Source of the DNA: Hyphomicrobium sp. | GTDB taxonomy: Bacteria; Pseudomonadota; Alphaproteobacteria; Rhizobiales; Hyphomicrobiaceae | DNA length: 64,000 nt | Direction of reading: 5' to 3' | NCBI RefSeq assembly: GCF_009026145.1 | Contig: NZ_WBUE01000004.1 | Coordinates: 124,001-188,000, forward strand | Shown: positions 52,680 to 61,963 of the stretch, piece by piece | Position numbering within the stretch: position 1 is the stretch's first letter | Layout: every line of letters begins with the position of its first letter | Program-made: the position numbers and the translations under genes | Notes under the pieces: model-generated | What the model was told of the DNA's origin: nothing | Seen by the model: only the letters and a program-made list of their open reading frames with translations | Databases searched by the model: none

Positions 52680-52772
52680 GGTGAGTGCTTCTTTCAGTGC
52701 TGCCTGCACGCCTAGGAGCGACGCCGATGGGGCCTTGCCGATTGATGCGCGGCTGCTAGCGATCCAATGTCG

Positions 52773-54107
52773 CTATGGCAGTGCCAGCCGTGCGGTTGCC
52801 GTGTGGCGGCGCATCTTAGCCCGCTTGCCCCAGCCTACATAGGCGATGCCCAGGCCAATCACGGCGGCAATGCTTCGCCCATCGTACAGGTAGCCGATCC
52901 GCAGGATTTCGAAGAACGAGTAGAAGACGATGGGATAGATGTACTGCAGCAGCCCCCGCGATTGCTCGAATGCACGATACGCCAGTCCGGCGAACAAGCC
53001 ATAGGCTGCCAAGAACAGCACGCCGCCAAAGACGCCCCAGTCGTGATAGACGATCAGGATCCCGGTCGGATTGTTGAATTCATCCGTGGCGTACTCCTTG
53101 AGGAACGTTTCGAATGCAGCGCCACTGTCGGCGCCGACCAGATCGGCCAAGGCAGGGCCGATAAGCGGAAAGCGGTACAGCCACAGCAGGCTCCATTCGC
53201 CGGTGAATGTTGGCCACGCACTGTGGTCGAGGAACCCACAGAAGTTGTTGACCGACGTGATGTAGTAGAGGCCGAAGCGCTCCAGCGCGAATTCGAGCAG
53301 GCTGTCGTACTCGTACTGGTAATGGTTGATCCACGAGCGGTTGTATTCGAACAGGGTGAAGAATACGGGGCTGGCACCGAGGATCAGCAAGGGCAGCGTC
53401 TGGCGGAAGATGCGCAGCGGCCTCGCGCCGGTCAGCTGCGCGCCCTTGCAGAGGATAACCAGCAGCGGAATTGCAACCTCGACAAGGGCGATGCGCTCGG
53501 AGTTGACCAGGGCGCGGAAGATCGCGGCCCCCATGATGATCGCCAAGAACACGTCGAAGCGCCTCGGCAGACGTTCGCCATTTACGAATTTTCTAATCGC
53601 GTAAATGCACACGTAAGCCACGCCGAATTGCGTGAGCGTGGTGATGCCCGGCAGTCTTGTCGACAGCTCCCGCACGTCGTAGACGGCGCCGCTCTCAGCC
53701 GTGATGGCACCCAACAGCACCTCGGGCGCCGACGCCAGCATCGGCCCGAACCAAATCGCATAGGCCGTCAAGCACGCGATAAACAGGAAATCCAGCGCGC
53801 CGTTGCCGAAGCTGACACTAGGTGCACCCGAGTTGCCTCGCGCGCCCACCAAGGCAAATACGGTCAGGATTAGGAGCCCGCCGAGAAACAGGGCGGCATA
53901 GTAGGCATTGAAGAACACCGGCGCCGAATAGTTGGCGCGATTGTGATTGATCACATCGGCGGTGTAGAGGCACACCACGATCGCGATCGGTAGGACGACG
54001 ATGGCAAGAAGACGGGCTGGGTGGACCCACCACGGCGAAGCCCGTTGTACCACCGCGCCGCCTGCCACGCCTTCGACGGCTGCTTGGCTGGAACTAGCTA
54101 GCGACAT
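52773..54107 (-). CDS. Putative Wzy-like polysaccharide polymerase
   Basis: A 444-residue membrane protein with about ten to twelve hydrophobic segments and long loops; one carries RSWINHYQYEYDSLLEFALERFGLYYITSV and another EFNNPTGILIVYHDWGVFGG. Layout and position beside a flippase fit an oligosaccharide repeat-unit polymerase, but these proteins share little sequence. The start at 54107 overlaps the flippase stop by 14 bases. It is the last gene of the minus-strand polysaccharide run. Confidence 0.6.
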   Translation of the reverse strand: MSLASSSQAAVEGVAGGAVVQRASPWWVHPARLLAIVVLPIAIVVCLYTADVINHNRANYSAPVFFNAYYAALFLGGLLILTVFALVGARGNSGAPSVSFGNGALDFLFIACLTAYAIWFGPMLASAPEVLLGAITAESGAVYDVRELSTRLPGITTLTQFGVAYVCIYAIRKFVNGERLPRRFDVFLAIIMGAAIFRALVNSERIALVEVAIPLLVILCKGAQLTGARPLRIFRQTLPLLILGASPVFFTLFEYNRSWINHYQYEYDSLLEFALERFGLYYITSVNNFCGFLDHSAWPTFTGEWSLLWLYRFPLIGPALADLVGADSGAAFETFLKEYATDEFNNPTGILIVYHDWGVFGGVLFLAAYGLFAGLAYRAFEQSRGLLQYIYPIVFYSFFEILRIGYLYDGRSIAAVIGLGIAYVGWGKRAKMRRHTATARLALP

Positions 54108-55359
54108 GCGCGACGGCCCCCTGCTTCTCACTGCTGGCAAGCCGTACGGCCGTTCCGCAGGCGACGATTCCCCTCAAGACGATCGACTGCGCGAGGATTG
54201 ACAGCGCGATCGCCTCTGCTCCGAGGCTTCCCACTGCGATCAGGGAGATCAAGAGCTGCACGACAAGGCTGGCGCTCGAGGCGAGCGTCCACCACCTCTC
54301 GCCGTTCAGCGCCACGAGCGCCGAGCCGGCCGGCGCTCCTATCGAAGTCACGACGGCCGCCCCGAGCAGGATCACGAACGACGCGGTATCCAAGGGCTGG
54401 GCAACGCCGGGCAGCCGCTGCAGGATGAGCAGCCCGACCAAAATTGCCGCGATGTATAGCGAGCCGATGCCGCCCGAGAGATAGGTGAAGCGCGCCAGCA
54501 ACGCCCGGAACTTGTCCCAGGCATGCTCCCGCGCGTGACGGACGAGGTCCGGCATGAAGTGCATATTGAGGGCGTGGATGACCACGTAGGGGACGGCGGC
54601 TATCTTGCGCGCCAGCTCGAAGCTGGGAATTGCGGTCGCAAGTCCGAAGCTGTTGAGAAACACAATCGGGATGTGCTCGGTCGTCGACAACACCGCGCCG
54701 CTGGCCAGAAAGTGCCGAACGGCGTTGAAGTCGTCCCGCCAATCGACGCGCCCCAGGGCCAGCGGGCCGACGAGGACGCGCCATCCTGTCGCCCCCCCCA
54801 CGAGCAGCATCGAAGCTGCACCACAGCCGCCATAAGCTACGATTTGACTGAGCGCCACGTTCCAGAAGTCATCGACCAAGCCTGTGGCATGCACGCAGAC
54901 GATCAGCGTTGCATGCAACAACGGTGGAAGCACGTAGAACAGAAGAACAGCCGCGTTCTGATGACCCGTGGCCACCAGGCTGCCCTCCTGCATCCGCGCT
55001 AGGGCGGACACTGCCACCATGACTGCTACGAGGGCCGCATCGGTCCATGACCATATGGAGACGGTGGCGCCCACGGCGAGCACTGCCGCGCATGCAAGTA
55101 CGTATGCATGCACCATGCTGGTCCCGCGCGGATTCGCGACCTCGCCGTCGTTATGCAAGAGGGCGCGCAGGTACCCCTGACTGATGAACTGGGTGATGGG
55201 GCCGATGAGCATTAGAGCCAACGCATAGTTGGCCATCGCGTGGCCATACTCGGCGCGATCCAGCCAGACGAGGGCGATCAGCGGTGGAAGCGTCCCCGCG
55301 GCCCCGCCCAGGATGCGGAGCGCTATCGTCGCCAGCATGTCGCGGTCAGGCAGCTGCAT
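54094..55359 (-). CDS. Wzx-like polysaccharide flippase
   Basis: The 421-residue protein has about 12 membrane segments with the even spacing of the MATE/Wzx superfamily, including LARFTYLSGGIGSLYIAAILVGLLIL and paired N- and C-halves. It would flip lipid-linked repeat units across the inner membrane. Context (polymerase, chain-length protein, glycosyltransferases) supports this more than sequence. No strong ribosome site was seen before the ATG. Confidence 0.7.
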   Translation of the reverse strand: MQLPDRDMLATIALRILGGAAGTLPPLIALVWLDRAEYGHAMANYALALMLIGPITQFISQGYLRALLHNDGEVANPRGTSMVHAYVLACAAVLAVGATVSIWSWTDAALVAVMVAVSALARMQEGSLVATGHQNAAVLLFYVLPPLLHATLIVCVHATGLVDDFWNVALSQIVAYGGCGAASMLLVGGATGWRVLVGPLALGRVDWRDDFNAVRHFLASGAVLSTTEHIPIVFLNSFGLATAIPSFELARKIAAVPYVVIHALNMHFMPDLVRHAREHAWDKFRALLARFTYLSGGIGSLYIAAILVGLLILQRLPGVAQPLDTASFVILLGAAVVTSIGAPAGSALVALNGERWWTLASSASLVVQLLISLIAVGSLGAEAIALSILAQSIVLRGIVACGTAVRLASSEKQGAVAHVAS

Positions 55360-55435
55360 TGTGCGGTCTCAGTGGCTGTCCGAGGCGTGGATCAGTATGC
55401 ATTGCGGGGGGCTACGCCTCTACGCGACATGACGA

Positions 55436-56728
55436 TCATGGTGACCGGCAGTCCGGCGGGTTCGTTTGTGGCGCATCGACCTCGTTGCCGGAGCAGCTGG
55501 CGATTGGGCGCGCGCATGTGGCATCGACGACGGCTATCCCTACGCCGCCCATCCTATGCACGCTGTTGTCGGCGATGGTTACGTCGCACACGCCGCCGAG
55601 CAGCCGGATTCCGTCCGTCCGGCCGTCAACGACGGTGTTGCCGCCGATCAGCACCTGCCGCACCTGCAATTCGGGAACCGGCGCGACGTGCGCATTTACG
55701 TCGATCGCGGCTTGCCCCGTCTGATGGTCGTCGGGCCAATCGAAGCGCTTGGCGATCTCCGACACGGAATTATCGAGGATCAGCACCCGCTCGACACCAT
55801 AGGTGTCGTAAGAGTCTTCGCGGGTGATGATGATACCGGCCGCACGCCCGGTGCCGGCTACCTTGTTGCGCCGAACGACGACGTCGGCGGACCCGACAAC
55901 GCTGATGCCGCGCGCCCACGAGACCCCTGATACGAGGTTGTCCTCGATCAGAATGCGGCTGCAGCGGGGCCCGTCGCGGTAGGAAACGACGGCGATGCCA
56001 TCATCGCCCGTGGCATCGGTGGCATTGCGGGCGATATAGCCCATCGTGGCGCCGTGCGTGCTGTGGATGCCGTCGGAAAGCGTCGCTGAAACCTGATTGC
56101 CGACGATGGCGTAGCTGCGGGCGCCGAAGATCATGATGGCGGCCGAGGTCGAGCCGCGGATACGATTATCGATGACCTTCGTCCCCCGACCCTGCACGAC
56201 GACCCGTGACTGCTCGAGCATGGTACCGCGTCGAACCGTTTGTGCCGTTAGCTCGAGTCCGCGCAGCTCGCTGCCCTCGCCATCGAGCGAGATGCACATG
56301 TCGTCGGGGTTGCTGGCGTGCAGCCGCGCGCCGCGACCGAGAAGGCGCACGTGACGGTGGCTAAGGCGCAGACAACGCATTTGCACGAATACGCCGCCGT
56401 CGAGCACGAGCGTTCCCCCACCCGACAGGGAGTCGAGCAGGGCCTGCAGCGCTGGCGTATCGTCTGTGACGCCGTCACCGATGACGCCCTGCGCTCGCGC
56501 ATCGATAACGGGAAGCTGGCCCCAGATGTGAGCATCCGCCTCCGCCAGCGCATCGAATTGGTCCACGTCGCGCGCCAGTTGGATGGCCCAGGCGGGCCAG
56601 GTCACGGTCGGCGCCATGGAAGCCCACGAGGCGCCGGCAACCGAGCTGCCGATGAGCATGAGCCCCAGCAGTCTGGGGGCTCTCATCCTGGCCCCACGCT
56701 GCACGCCGCTCGTGGGCGGACCTCGCAT
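55436..56728 (-). CDS. Secreted right-handed beta-helix protein (pectate-lyase-like)
   Basis: The chosen ATG overlaps the preceding stop (TGATG) and gives 430 residues; an ATG 14 codons later would give a tidier signal peptide (MRAPRLLGLMLIGSSVAGASWA). The mature part has the VIDARAQGVIGDGVTDDTPALQALLDSL motif (two parts) of the pectate-lyase superfamily. Many short beta-strand turns follow (NRIRGSTSAAIMIFG, DNLVSGVSWARGISVVG, NKVAGTGRAAGIII). A role as polysaccharide lyase, epimerase or anchoring enzyme acting on the exported polymer is inferred; no catalytic residues are certain. Confidence 0.75.
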   Translation of the reverse strand: MRGPPTSGVQRGARMRAPRLLGLMLIGSSVAGASWASMAPTVTWPAWAIQLARDVDQFDALAEADAHIWGQLPVIDARAQGVIGDGVTDDTPALQALLDSLSGGGTLVLDGGVFVQMRCLRLSHRHVRLLGRGARLHASNPDDMCISLDGEGSELRGLELTAQTVRRGTMLEQSRVVVQGRGTKVIDNRIRGSTSAAIMIFGARSYAIVGNQVSATLSDGIHSTHGATMGYIARNATDATGDDGIAVVSYRDGPRCSRILIEDNLVSGVSWARGISVVGSADVVVRRNKVAGTGRAAGIIITREDSYDTYGVERVLILDNSVSEIAKRFDWPDDHQTGQAAIDVNAHVAPVPELQVRQVLIGGNTVVDGRTDGIRLLGGVCDVTIADNSVHRMGGVGIAVVDATCARPIASCSGNEVDAPQTNPPDCRSP

Positions 56729-57900
56729 CAGACCCTCGTGTCGGGATAGGCCTTCGGAGCAAGCAGCCGCGCGGTAACCTCGGCCCACGACAGCGCCGGC
56801 TGGCCGGAGAAGTGTCCGCTGGCCAGTGCGCGTCGTATCGCCTCTGCGATCGATGCGGGGTCGCCGGGCACATAACCGAAGCGGCCCGGGTAGCTGCCGA
56901 CCGCCGCCTCGGGGCAAACGGCTGGGACGCCGAGAATCCCCATGTAGGCCAACTTCTGCGACGACTCCGCAAAATAGGGATCGAGGCCGCGGGGGTCGTA
57001 GGGCGCTATTCCGAACTCGGCGTGACGGAAGAAGTTCAGCACGCTTTCGAAGGGTACCTCTGGATAGACGCGGACGTTGGTCCGCTGCAGGCCGACAGCC
57101 TTTGCCCCGCACCCCAGCAGGTGAAACGTAATGTGCGGGAACGCTTCGGCGGCGACGGCAAAGAAGCTTGGATCGAACAGGGTCGAGCCGGCGGTAACCG
57201 CGTTCACGCCGCCCTCGTACGGCGACGGAGCGGCCGCGAGGCCGCCCGGCTCGACACCGTAGGGCAGGCAATAACCCGGGACGTGAGCCGAGAACTTTGC
57301 GGCGAGACGCCGCGACGGTGAGAAGACCCAGTCGTAGCGGCCGATCGTTCGGTCCAGCTCCACCCGCAGCGCCGGCGAGCACCCGATGGCATCGAGATCA
57401 TCGGATGCAAAGTAGGCAATCCGTGCCGTCGGATTGGCGCGCTTGATGGACTCGAAGAAGATGATCGGCAGACCCGACTCGATGAGGATATAGCGGCTGT
57501 TCGCTGCCCACTCGCACAAGAGTGCAGGCGCGCGCCGCGCGTAGGATGCGAACAGCGACGCTGCAAGCCCATCGAAAACGCGCGCCCGCAGGTTGATTGG
57601 ATGCCCCGCAGTTCTCCACAAATAGCAGTCGACGCCGTCGATGTTTTCGACCTGGTTGCTGCGCGCCCACAAGGGCACGCGCGCATCCATGTTCAAACGC
57701 GACAGGTAGCTGAAGCCGACCGAGAAGAACCGCACTTTGCCGTGGGAGCGAAGCTGATCGGCATAATGATGCAGGTTCACCTTGCGCAGGGTGCGATAGT
57801 CGTGCCGTGTCACGATCAAGAATGGACCGCGCTGCCAATCTCGGTCCGTCAACTCAGCTGGGGCGGCGCCCGCAGCCCGGGGCTCAGGGCACGCGCTCAT
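56728..57900 (-). CDS. GumK-like glycosyltransferase
   Basis: The 390-residue protein has a Rossmann start, GPFLIVTRHDYRTLRKVNLHHYADQLRSHG (in parts near residues 25-54) and SVGFSYLSRLN, resembling GumK (family GT70), the glucuronosyltransferase of xanthan synthesis. The C-terminal domain has FGIAPYDPRGLDPYFAESSQKLAYMGILGVP. It overlaps both neighbours (ATGA with the GT4 gene, TGATG with the beta-helix gene), so the three are coupled. GT4 membership is the alternative. Confidence 0.65.
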   Translation of the reverse strand: MSACPEPRAAGAAPAELTDRDWQRGPFLIVTRHDYRTLRKVNLHHYADQLRSHGKVRFFSVGFSYLSRLNMDARVPLWARSNQVENIDGVDCYLWRTAGHPINLRARVFDGLAASLFASYARRAPALLCEWAANSRYILIESGLPIIFFESIKRANPTARIAYFASDDLDAIGCSPALRVELDRTIGRYDWVFSPSRRLAAKFSAHVPGYCLPYGVEPGGLAAAPSPYEGGVNAVTAGSTLFDPSFFAVAAEAFPHITFHLLGCGAKAVGLQRTNVRVYPEVPFESVLNFFRHAEFGIAPYDPRGLDPYFAESSQKLAYMGILGVPAVCPEAAVGSYPGRFGYVPGDPASIAEAIRRALASGHFSGQPALSWAEVTARLLAPKAYPDTRV

Positions 57901-59051
57901 CGACCAGCCGCCACGTCAGAGAGCAGAGGAAGGAGCTTGAGGGCGCTGGTGCGCCACGCATAAGTGGCAGCGCGCGCCCGCCCGAGCTCGATGAGCTTCT
58001 GGCGCCAGTCGGCGTCGCAGCACAGCCGCTCGACGGCGGCGACCCACGCTTCGGTGTTGTGGGGGTCGCACAGAACGGCCGCCTCACCCAGCACCTCCGG
58101 CATCGCCGGCGCGTTCGAGGCCACCACGGCGCACCCCAAGTGCATGGCTTCGACCGCTGGCAAGCCGAACCCCTCGTGCAGCGACGGAAAGAGAAAACAC
58201 TGTGCGCCGCGAAACAGGAGTGCGAGGTCGTCATCCGAGACGCGTCCTACGTGGATGACGTTCGCAGATAGGTTGTCCTCCGCCTGACCGAAGATGCGGC
58301 TATTGCTGCCACCCGCGATGATCACGCCAATCCCCATCGGCGCCAGCCTGTCGGCCAAGGTGTAGATCAGGCCCATGTTCTTGTTGGGCGACCTGCTTCC
58401 GAGCGCGAACACGTAGCGCGCCGGGAGCTTTGCCGCATCGAGCCGGGATTGCTCGGGCGACCACTGCGACGCGTGGTCGGCGCCGTTGTAAGTGATCGCA
58501 TCGCTTGGCCGGTCGGCAGCGCCGCATGCGACGAGCTCATCGCTCGAGCACTGGGAGACAGTCACCCAGCGCTGGCTGAGTCGAATCGACAAGGGTTGCA
58601 GCACCCGATAGGCGATCCGAAACACGCGCGAATAGTTGTGCGGCACGAGCCAGATGTGCGCATCGTGCACGCACGTCACATTCCGAGCTCCAAGAATCGG
58701 CGCAAGGCTGCAGAGGTTGAGCACCACGTTGCCCCGGGCGAAGAGGGGCAACTCGATCTGCTCCCAGGCGTAGCCAGAGGCGCGACCCACTTCGACCGTC
58801 TGTATCTCAGTGAGGGGAAAGCCGACCGTCGTTCCCTTCGGCACGGCCAGGCAAGCGCGCAGCCCCTCGGCCAGCGGGTGACGCTCAGCAATCAGCGCAT
58901 CAATCGCCATGACGATCTCCCGCGCAAAGCGCTCGACACCGGTGACCGGACGCCCAGCAAAGCGCCCGTTGATCACCAGGCGTCGCTCACTATTGAAAGC
59001 AGATTTCATCGCCCCCGCGCGCGCCGCAGGCTCGGTGACGGTCTGGAGCAC
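57897..59051 (-). CDS. GT4-family glycosyltransferase
   Basis: The 384-residue protein has a conserved start VINGRFAGRPVTGVERFAREIV and the donor-domain ALGSRSPNKNMGLIYTLAD. The EX7E motif is in FPSLHEGFGLPAVEAM. This is the retaining GT-B fold of mannosyl/rhamnosyl-type transferases of exopolysaccharide clusters. It starts two bases after the chain-length gene stop. Confidence 0.85.
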   Translation of the reverse strand: MLQTVTEPAARAGAMKSAFNSERRLVINGRFAGRPVTGVERFAREIVMAIDALIAERHPLAEGLRACLAVPKGTTVGFPLTEIQTVEVGRASGYAWEQIELPLFARGNVVLNLCSLAPILGARNVTCVHDAHIWLVPHNYSRVFRIAYRVLQPLSIRLSQRWVTVSQCSSDELVACGAADRPSDAITYNGADHASQWSPEQSRLDAAKLPARYVFALGSRSPNKNMGLIYTLADRLAPMGIGVIIAGGSNSRIFGQAEDNLSANVIHVGRVSDDDLALLFRGAQCFLFPSLHEGFGLPAVEAMHLGCAVVASNAPAMPEVLGEAAVLCDPHNTEAWVAAVERLCCDADWRQKLIELGRARAATYAWRTSALKLLPLLSDVAAGR

Positions 59052-59053
59052 GG

Positions 59054-60433
59054 TCAGTTCCTTCCACGCGCCGGTGGGGCTGACAGCAATACGTAACCGA
59101 TCCCCAGTATCAAGCCTGCGAATGCCGCCATCAAGAGAAGGCTGCCACGCGGGCTCGAAGGCCGGTTCGGCGGCACGGCGGCAGAGATGATACGCGTGCT
59201 GGAGGTGTCGACACCGCCTTGGGCACCGATCTCCTTGGCGCGTGTCAGGAAGGCTCGATATATCTCACGATTGGATTCGGCCACTCTTTCGAGCTCGCGT
59301 AGGCGGACCATCGCCCCATTCGACCGGATCGTTACGTTCTTCAACGCTTCGAGATCCGTCTGCAAAGTCTTCTCGCTCGCCAGCGCGCGATTGTACTCGG
59401 TGCGGGTGGCGTCGGCGATCCGCCGCAACTCCTCGGCGATCAGGCGGCGGTAGCCGTTGCGCTGCTCGCGGAGAACTTGGGTATCGGGGTGGCGCGGGCC
59501 CAGGAGCGCGTCCGCCGACGCTTGCCGGCGAACGACTTGCGCGTACTGGGCGCGTAGGCTTGCAATCGTCGGAGACTGCACAGCCTCTAGGCTCGCATCG
59601 GAATCGATGCCTCTCGCCAGCAACTTGTCGATCTCCTCGACGCGGGCGCGCAGCAGGACCACGTTTGCGTGCTCGGCGCTGAGGCGGCTATTGAGCTCCT
59701 CGAGCTGCTGGTCGCTCATCAGTCGCGCGGCGGACCCTATCAGGTTGTTTTCCGCCTTGAAGCGTTCAACCGCATCCTCCGATTTGCGTACGCGGTCCGC
59801 GAGCTCGTTGAGGTGCGACGTCATCGCCTGCTCGACGCGTTCGGCGGCGTTCTGGCGCGCGCTCACCTCACGCTCAATGTACAGATTGGCCATAGCGTCC
59901 ACGATACGCGCCGCCTTGATCGGATCCTCGCTCAGGACCGACATCACGATGACGTAGCTGCGGCTGGCGCGATGGACATCGATGGCACGCTGCAGAGTGC
60001 GCATGGCCCGGGTCTGCCTGTCCTCCTCCCGCGCCGGAGAGATCGAGCGCCGAACCCGATCCAGCAGGTTCGGCGGGCGCACGAATTCGGGATCCGCGTC
60101 GAGGCGCAGGCGATCGACGACCATCCGCAGCACGGCCTCCGATTGCGCGATCCGCGACTGACTTTCGACCAGCGACGTCGCCACCTCGCTCGTTTCCAGG
60201 CGCGGGGTCACATCATTCTGCACCACCTGCAAGCCGCGCGGGTCGAGGAAGATCTCCGTGCTTGCCCGATAGCGCGCGGGCACGACCGCGAGATAGGCGA
60301 CCGCGGCCGCCACGAGACACGCCGTGATCACCAGGATCACAACCGCGCGTGCGCGCAGTTGCGCCGCGTAGCCTCTAAGCTCGCTGCTCCAAAACGACTC
60401 TAGATGCGCTGTTTCCGCGGACATCTCACACAT
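59054..60433 (-). CDS. GumC/Wzz-type chain-length protein without kinase domain
   Basis: The 459-residue protein has membrane segments near residues 31-51 and 432-452. A long periplasmic coiled coil lies between them (for example VEQAMTSHLNELADRVRKSEDAVERFKAEN, in parts). The proline-rich PPNRPSSPRG precedes the second segment. This is the co-polymerase architecture of GumC. It ends after the second segment, so the tyrosine kinase found in Wzc/ExoP proteins is absent. It opens the minus-strand polysaccharide run. Confidence 0.88.
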   Translation of the reverse strand: MCEMSAETAHLESFWSSELRGYAAQLRARAVVILVITACLVAAAVAYLAVVPARYRASTEIFLDPRGLQVVQNDVTPRLETSEVATSLVESQSRIAQSEAVLRMVVDRLRLDADPEFVRPPNLLDRVRRSISPAREEDRQTRAMRTLQRAIDVHRASRSYVIVMSVLSEDPIKAARIVDAMANLYIEREVSARQNAAERVEQAMTSHLNELADRVRKSEDAVERFKAENNLIGSAARLMSDQQLEELNSRLSAEHANVVLLRARVEEIDKLLARGIDSDASLEAVQSPTIASLRAQYAQVVRRQASADALLGPRHPDTQVLREQRNGYRRLIAEELRRIADATRTEYNRALASEKTLQTDLEALKNVTIRSNGAMVRLRELERVAESNREIYRAFLTRAKEIGAQGGVDTSSTRIISAAVPPNRPSSPRGSLLLMAAFAGLILGIGYVLLSAPPARGRN

Positions 60434-60772
60434 TTCCCCCTCGCAGCGGGTGCATCGTGGATCGCCGTCATCGCCGACCTCGCCGGGGATCAGGGCTCGG
60501 GCCCTTAGCTGATGCCGGTTGCGTCCAGGGACTGGCTAGGAGCGCTGCGACTGTCCCAAAACAATATGGCGCGCCGCACGGGGCACGCACCTTTACTGTC
60601 GGTTAGCGTTAACCCGCCGCACGGGTGCTCCGCCTCGACTCACAGCTCGATAAAACTCATTCTTCACTCTGAGGCGAGGCCGCGACATCGGCGTCCTCCT
60701 GCCTGAGCGAAAGTATGCGATGAACGTCGCCTCGCAGGGCTACCAAAAAGCGTCTCGCATACGGTCAATATC
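60434..60772. other. Divergent intergenic region of the polysaccharide locus
   Basis: These 339 bases separate the chain-length gene (minus) from a GT4 gene (plus) and must hold both promoters. I see the short inverted repeat GGTTA-GCGT-TAACC near 60600 and a drop in GC content, but no promoter I would assign with confidence and no gene. Confidence 0.5.
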
Positions 60773-61963
60773 GTGAAAATTCTCCACGTCAGCGAAAGCC
60801 TGATCGGCGGCCCTGCTTCCTACCTGCAGGAAATATTGCCGTTTCAGACTCGTGAATTTTCCGCCGAGAATGTCGCCCTTCTCGCACCCACCCCGCACCT
60901 CGAGCAGCTAGCCGGACAGTTCAACGGCGTCGTCGAGCCCTACAACCGCAGCGGCCGCAACCTCGCCTCCCTGTGGCGCCTGGCCGTGGCCTTGCGCCGA
61001 ACTCTGCTGCGCGAGCGCCCTGATATCGTGCACTTCCACAGCAGCTTTGCCGGCGCCATCGGCCGCCTCACCCTGCTTACGGTGCGGCCGCGGCCAAGGA
61101 CGCTCTATTGCGCCCATTGCTGGTCATTCGACCGCACACGCCGGACACCCGCCGTCCGGCTGTGGCAGGTCGTCGAGCGATGGCTTTCGCGCTTCACCGA
61201 CCGCATCATCAACTTGTCGCCGCACGAGCAGGACCTGTTGCGCGGCGCCGGCTTCCCTATGCAGCGCGTCGCCCTGGTCGTCTCCGGCATCGCCGACATA
61301 GACCCTAGCCGGCGCCCCCCGCCTGCAACTCGGCCGAGCGGCGCGCCGCTGCGCATCCTTTTCCTCGGGCGCTTCGACGAGCAGAAGGGCGCCGACCTGC
61401 TCGTCGATGATCTGGCCTCCGTCGATCCCGCCCGCGCGACCGTCGATCTGGGCGGCGGGCGAGTGCTCGACGGGCCTGAGCTGACGATCCCTGCTGGCGT
61501 GACCATGCTCGGCTGGGTACAGCGCGCCGAGCTCCCCGAGCTCCTGACGCAATACGATGCCGTCGTCATGCCATCGCGGTGGGAGGGATTGTCGATCTGG
61601 GCGCTCGAGACCCTGCGCTCCGGTCGACCGCTCATCGGCAGCAATCGCGGCGTCTTCCCGTACATCATCGAGGACGGGGTGAACGGCATCATTATCGACA
61701 TCGACCGGCCCGGATTCCTCAATCGCGCTATCGCGGTGTTGGAGAAATCCGATCTCCCCGCCATGGGGGCAGCCGCCCGCCGCACCTATGAGCAGACGTT
61801 CCACAGCGACCACATGAATGAGGCGCTTGTTGCCGTCTATCGCGAGCTGGCTGGCGGTCGGCCACAAGGGACGGACGCCGTGCAGGGTGCCGCTAGTGCG
61901 GCATACCCACCTGCAGTACGCGATGTGGCTTCGAGGAGCGAGGCCGCTAAGCGCCGACTTTAG
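60773..61963 (+). CDS. GT4-family glycosyltransferase
   Basis: A GTG start gives 396 residues beginning MKILHVSESLIGGPASYLQEIL, the typical GT-B N-terminus with a glycine loop. The acceptor domain has PDIVHFHSSFAGAIGRL. The donor domain has LRILFLGRFDEQKGADLLV and the EX7E motif in PSRWEGLSIWALETLRSGRPLIG. It is convergent with wecE, with a 17-base overlap of the 3' ends. The last 30 residues are a disordered tail. Confidence 0.86.
   Translation: MKILHVSESLIGGPASYLQEILPFQTREFSAENVALLAPTPHLEQLAGQFNGVVEPYNRSGRNLASLWRLAVALRRTLLRERPDIVHFHSSFAGAIGRLTLLTVRPRPRTLYCAHCWSFDRTRRTPAVRLWQVVERWLSRFTDRIINLSPHEQDLLRGAGFPMQRVALVVSGIADIDPSRRPPPATRPSGAPLRILFLGRFDEQKGADLLVDDLASVDPARATVDLGGGRVLDGPELTIPAGVTMLGWVQRAELPELLTQYDAVVMPSRWEGLSIWALETLRSGRPLIGSNRGVFPYIIEDGVNGIIIDIDRPGFLNRAIAVLEKSDLPAMGAAARRTYEQTFHSDHMNEALVAVYRELAGGRPQGTDAVQGAASAAYPPAVRDVASRSEAAKRRL

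Noticed and set aside
55436-57382. A 648-residue form of the beta-helix protein
   Set aside because: The first 218 residues are shadow sequence of the GumK-like gene; the signal peptide only begins near 56728.
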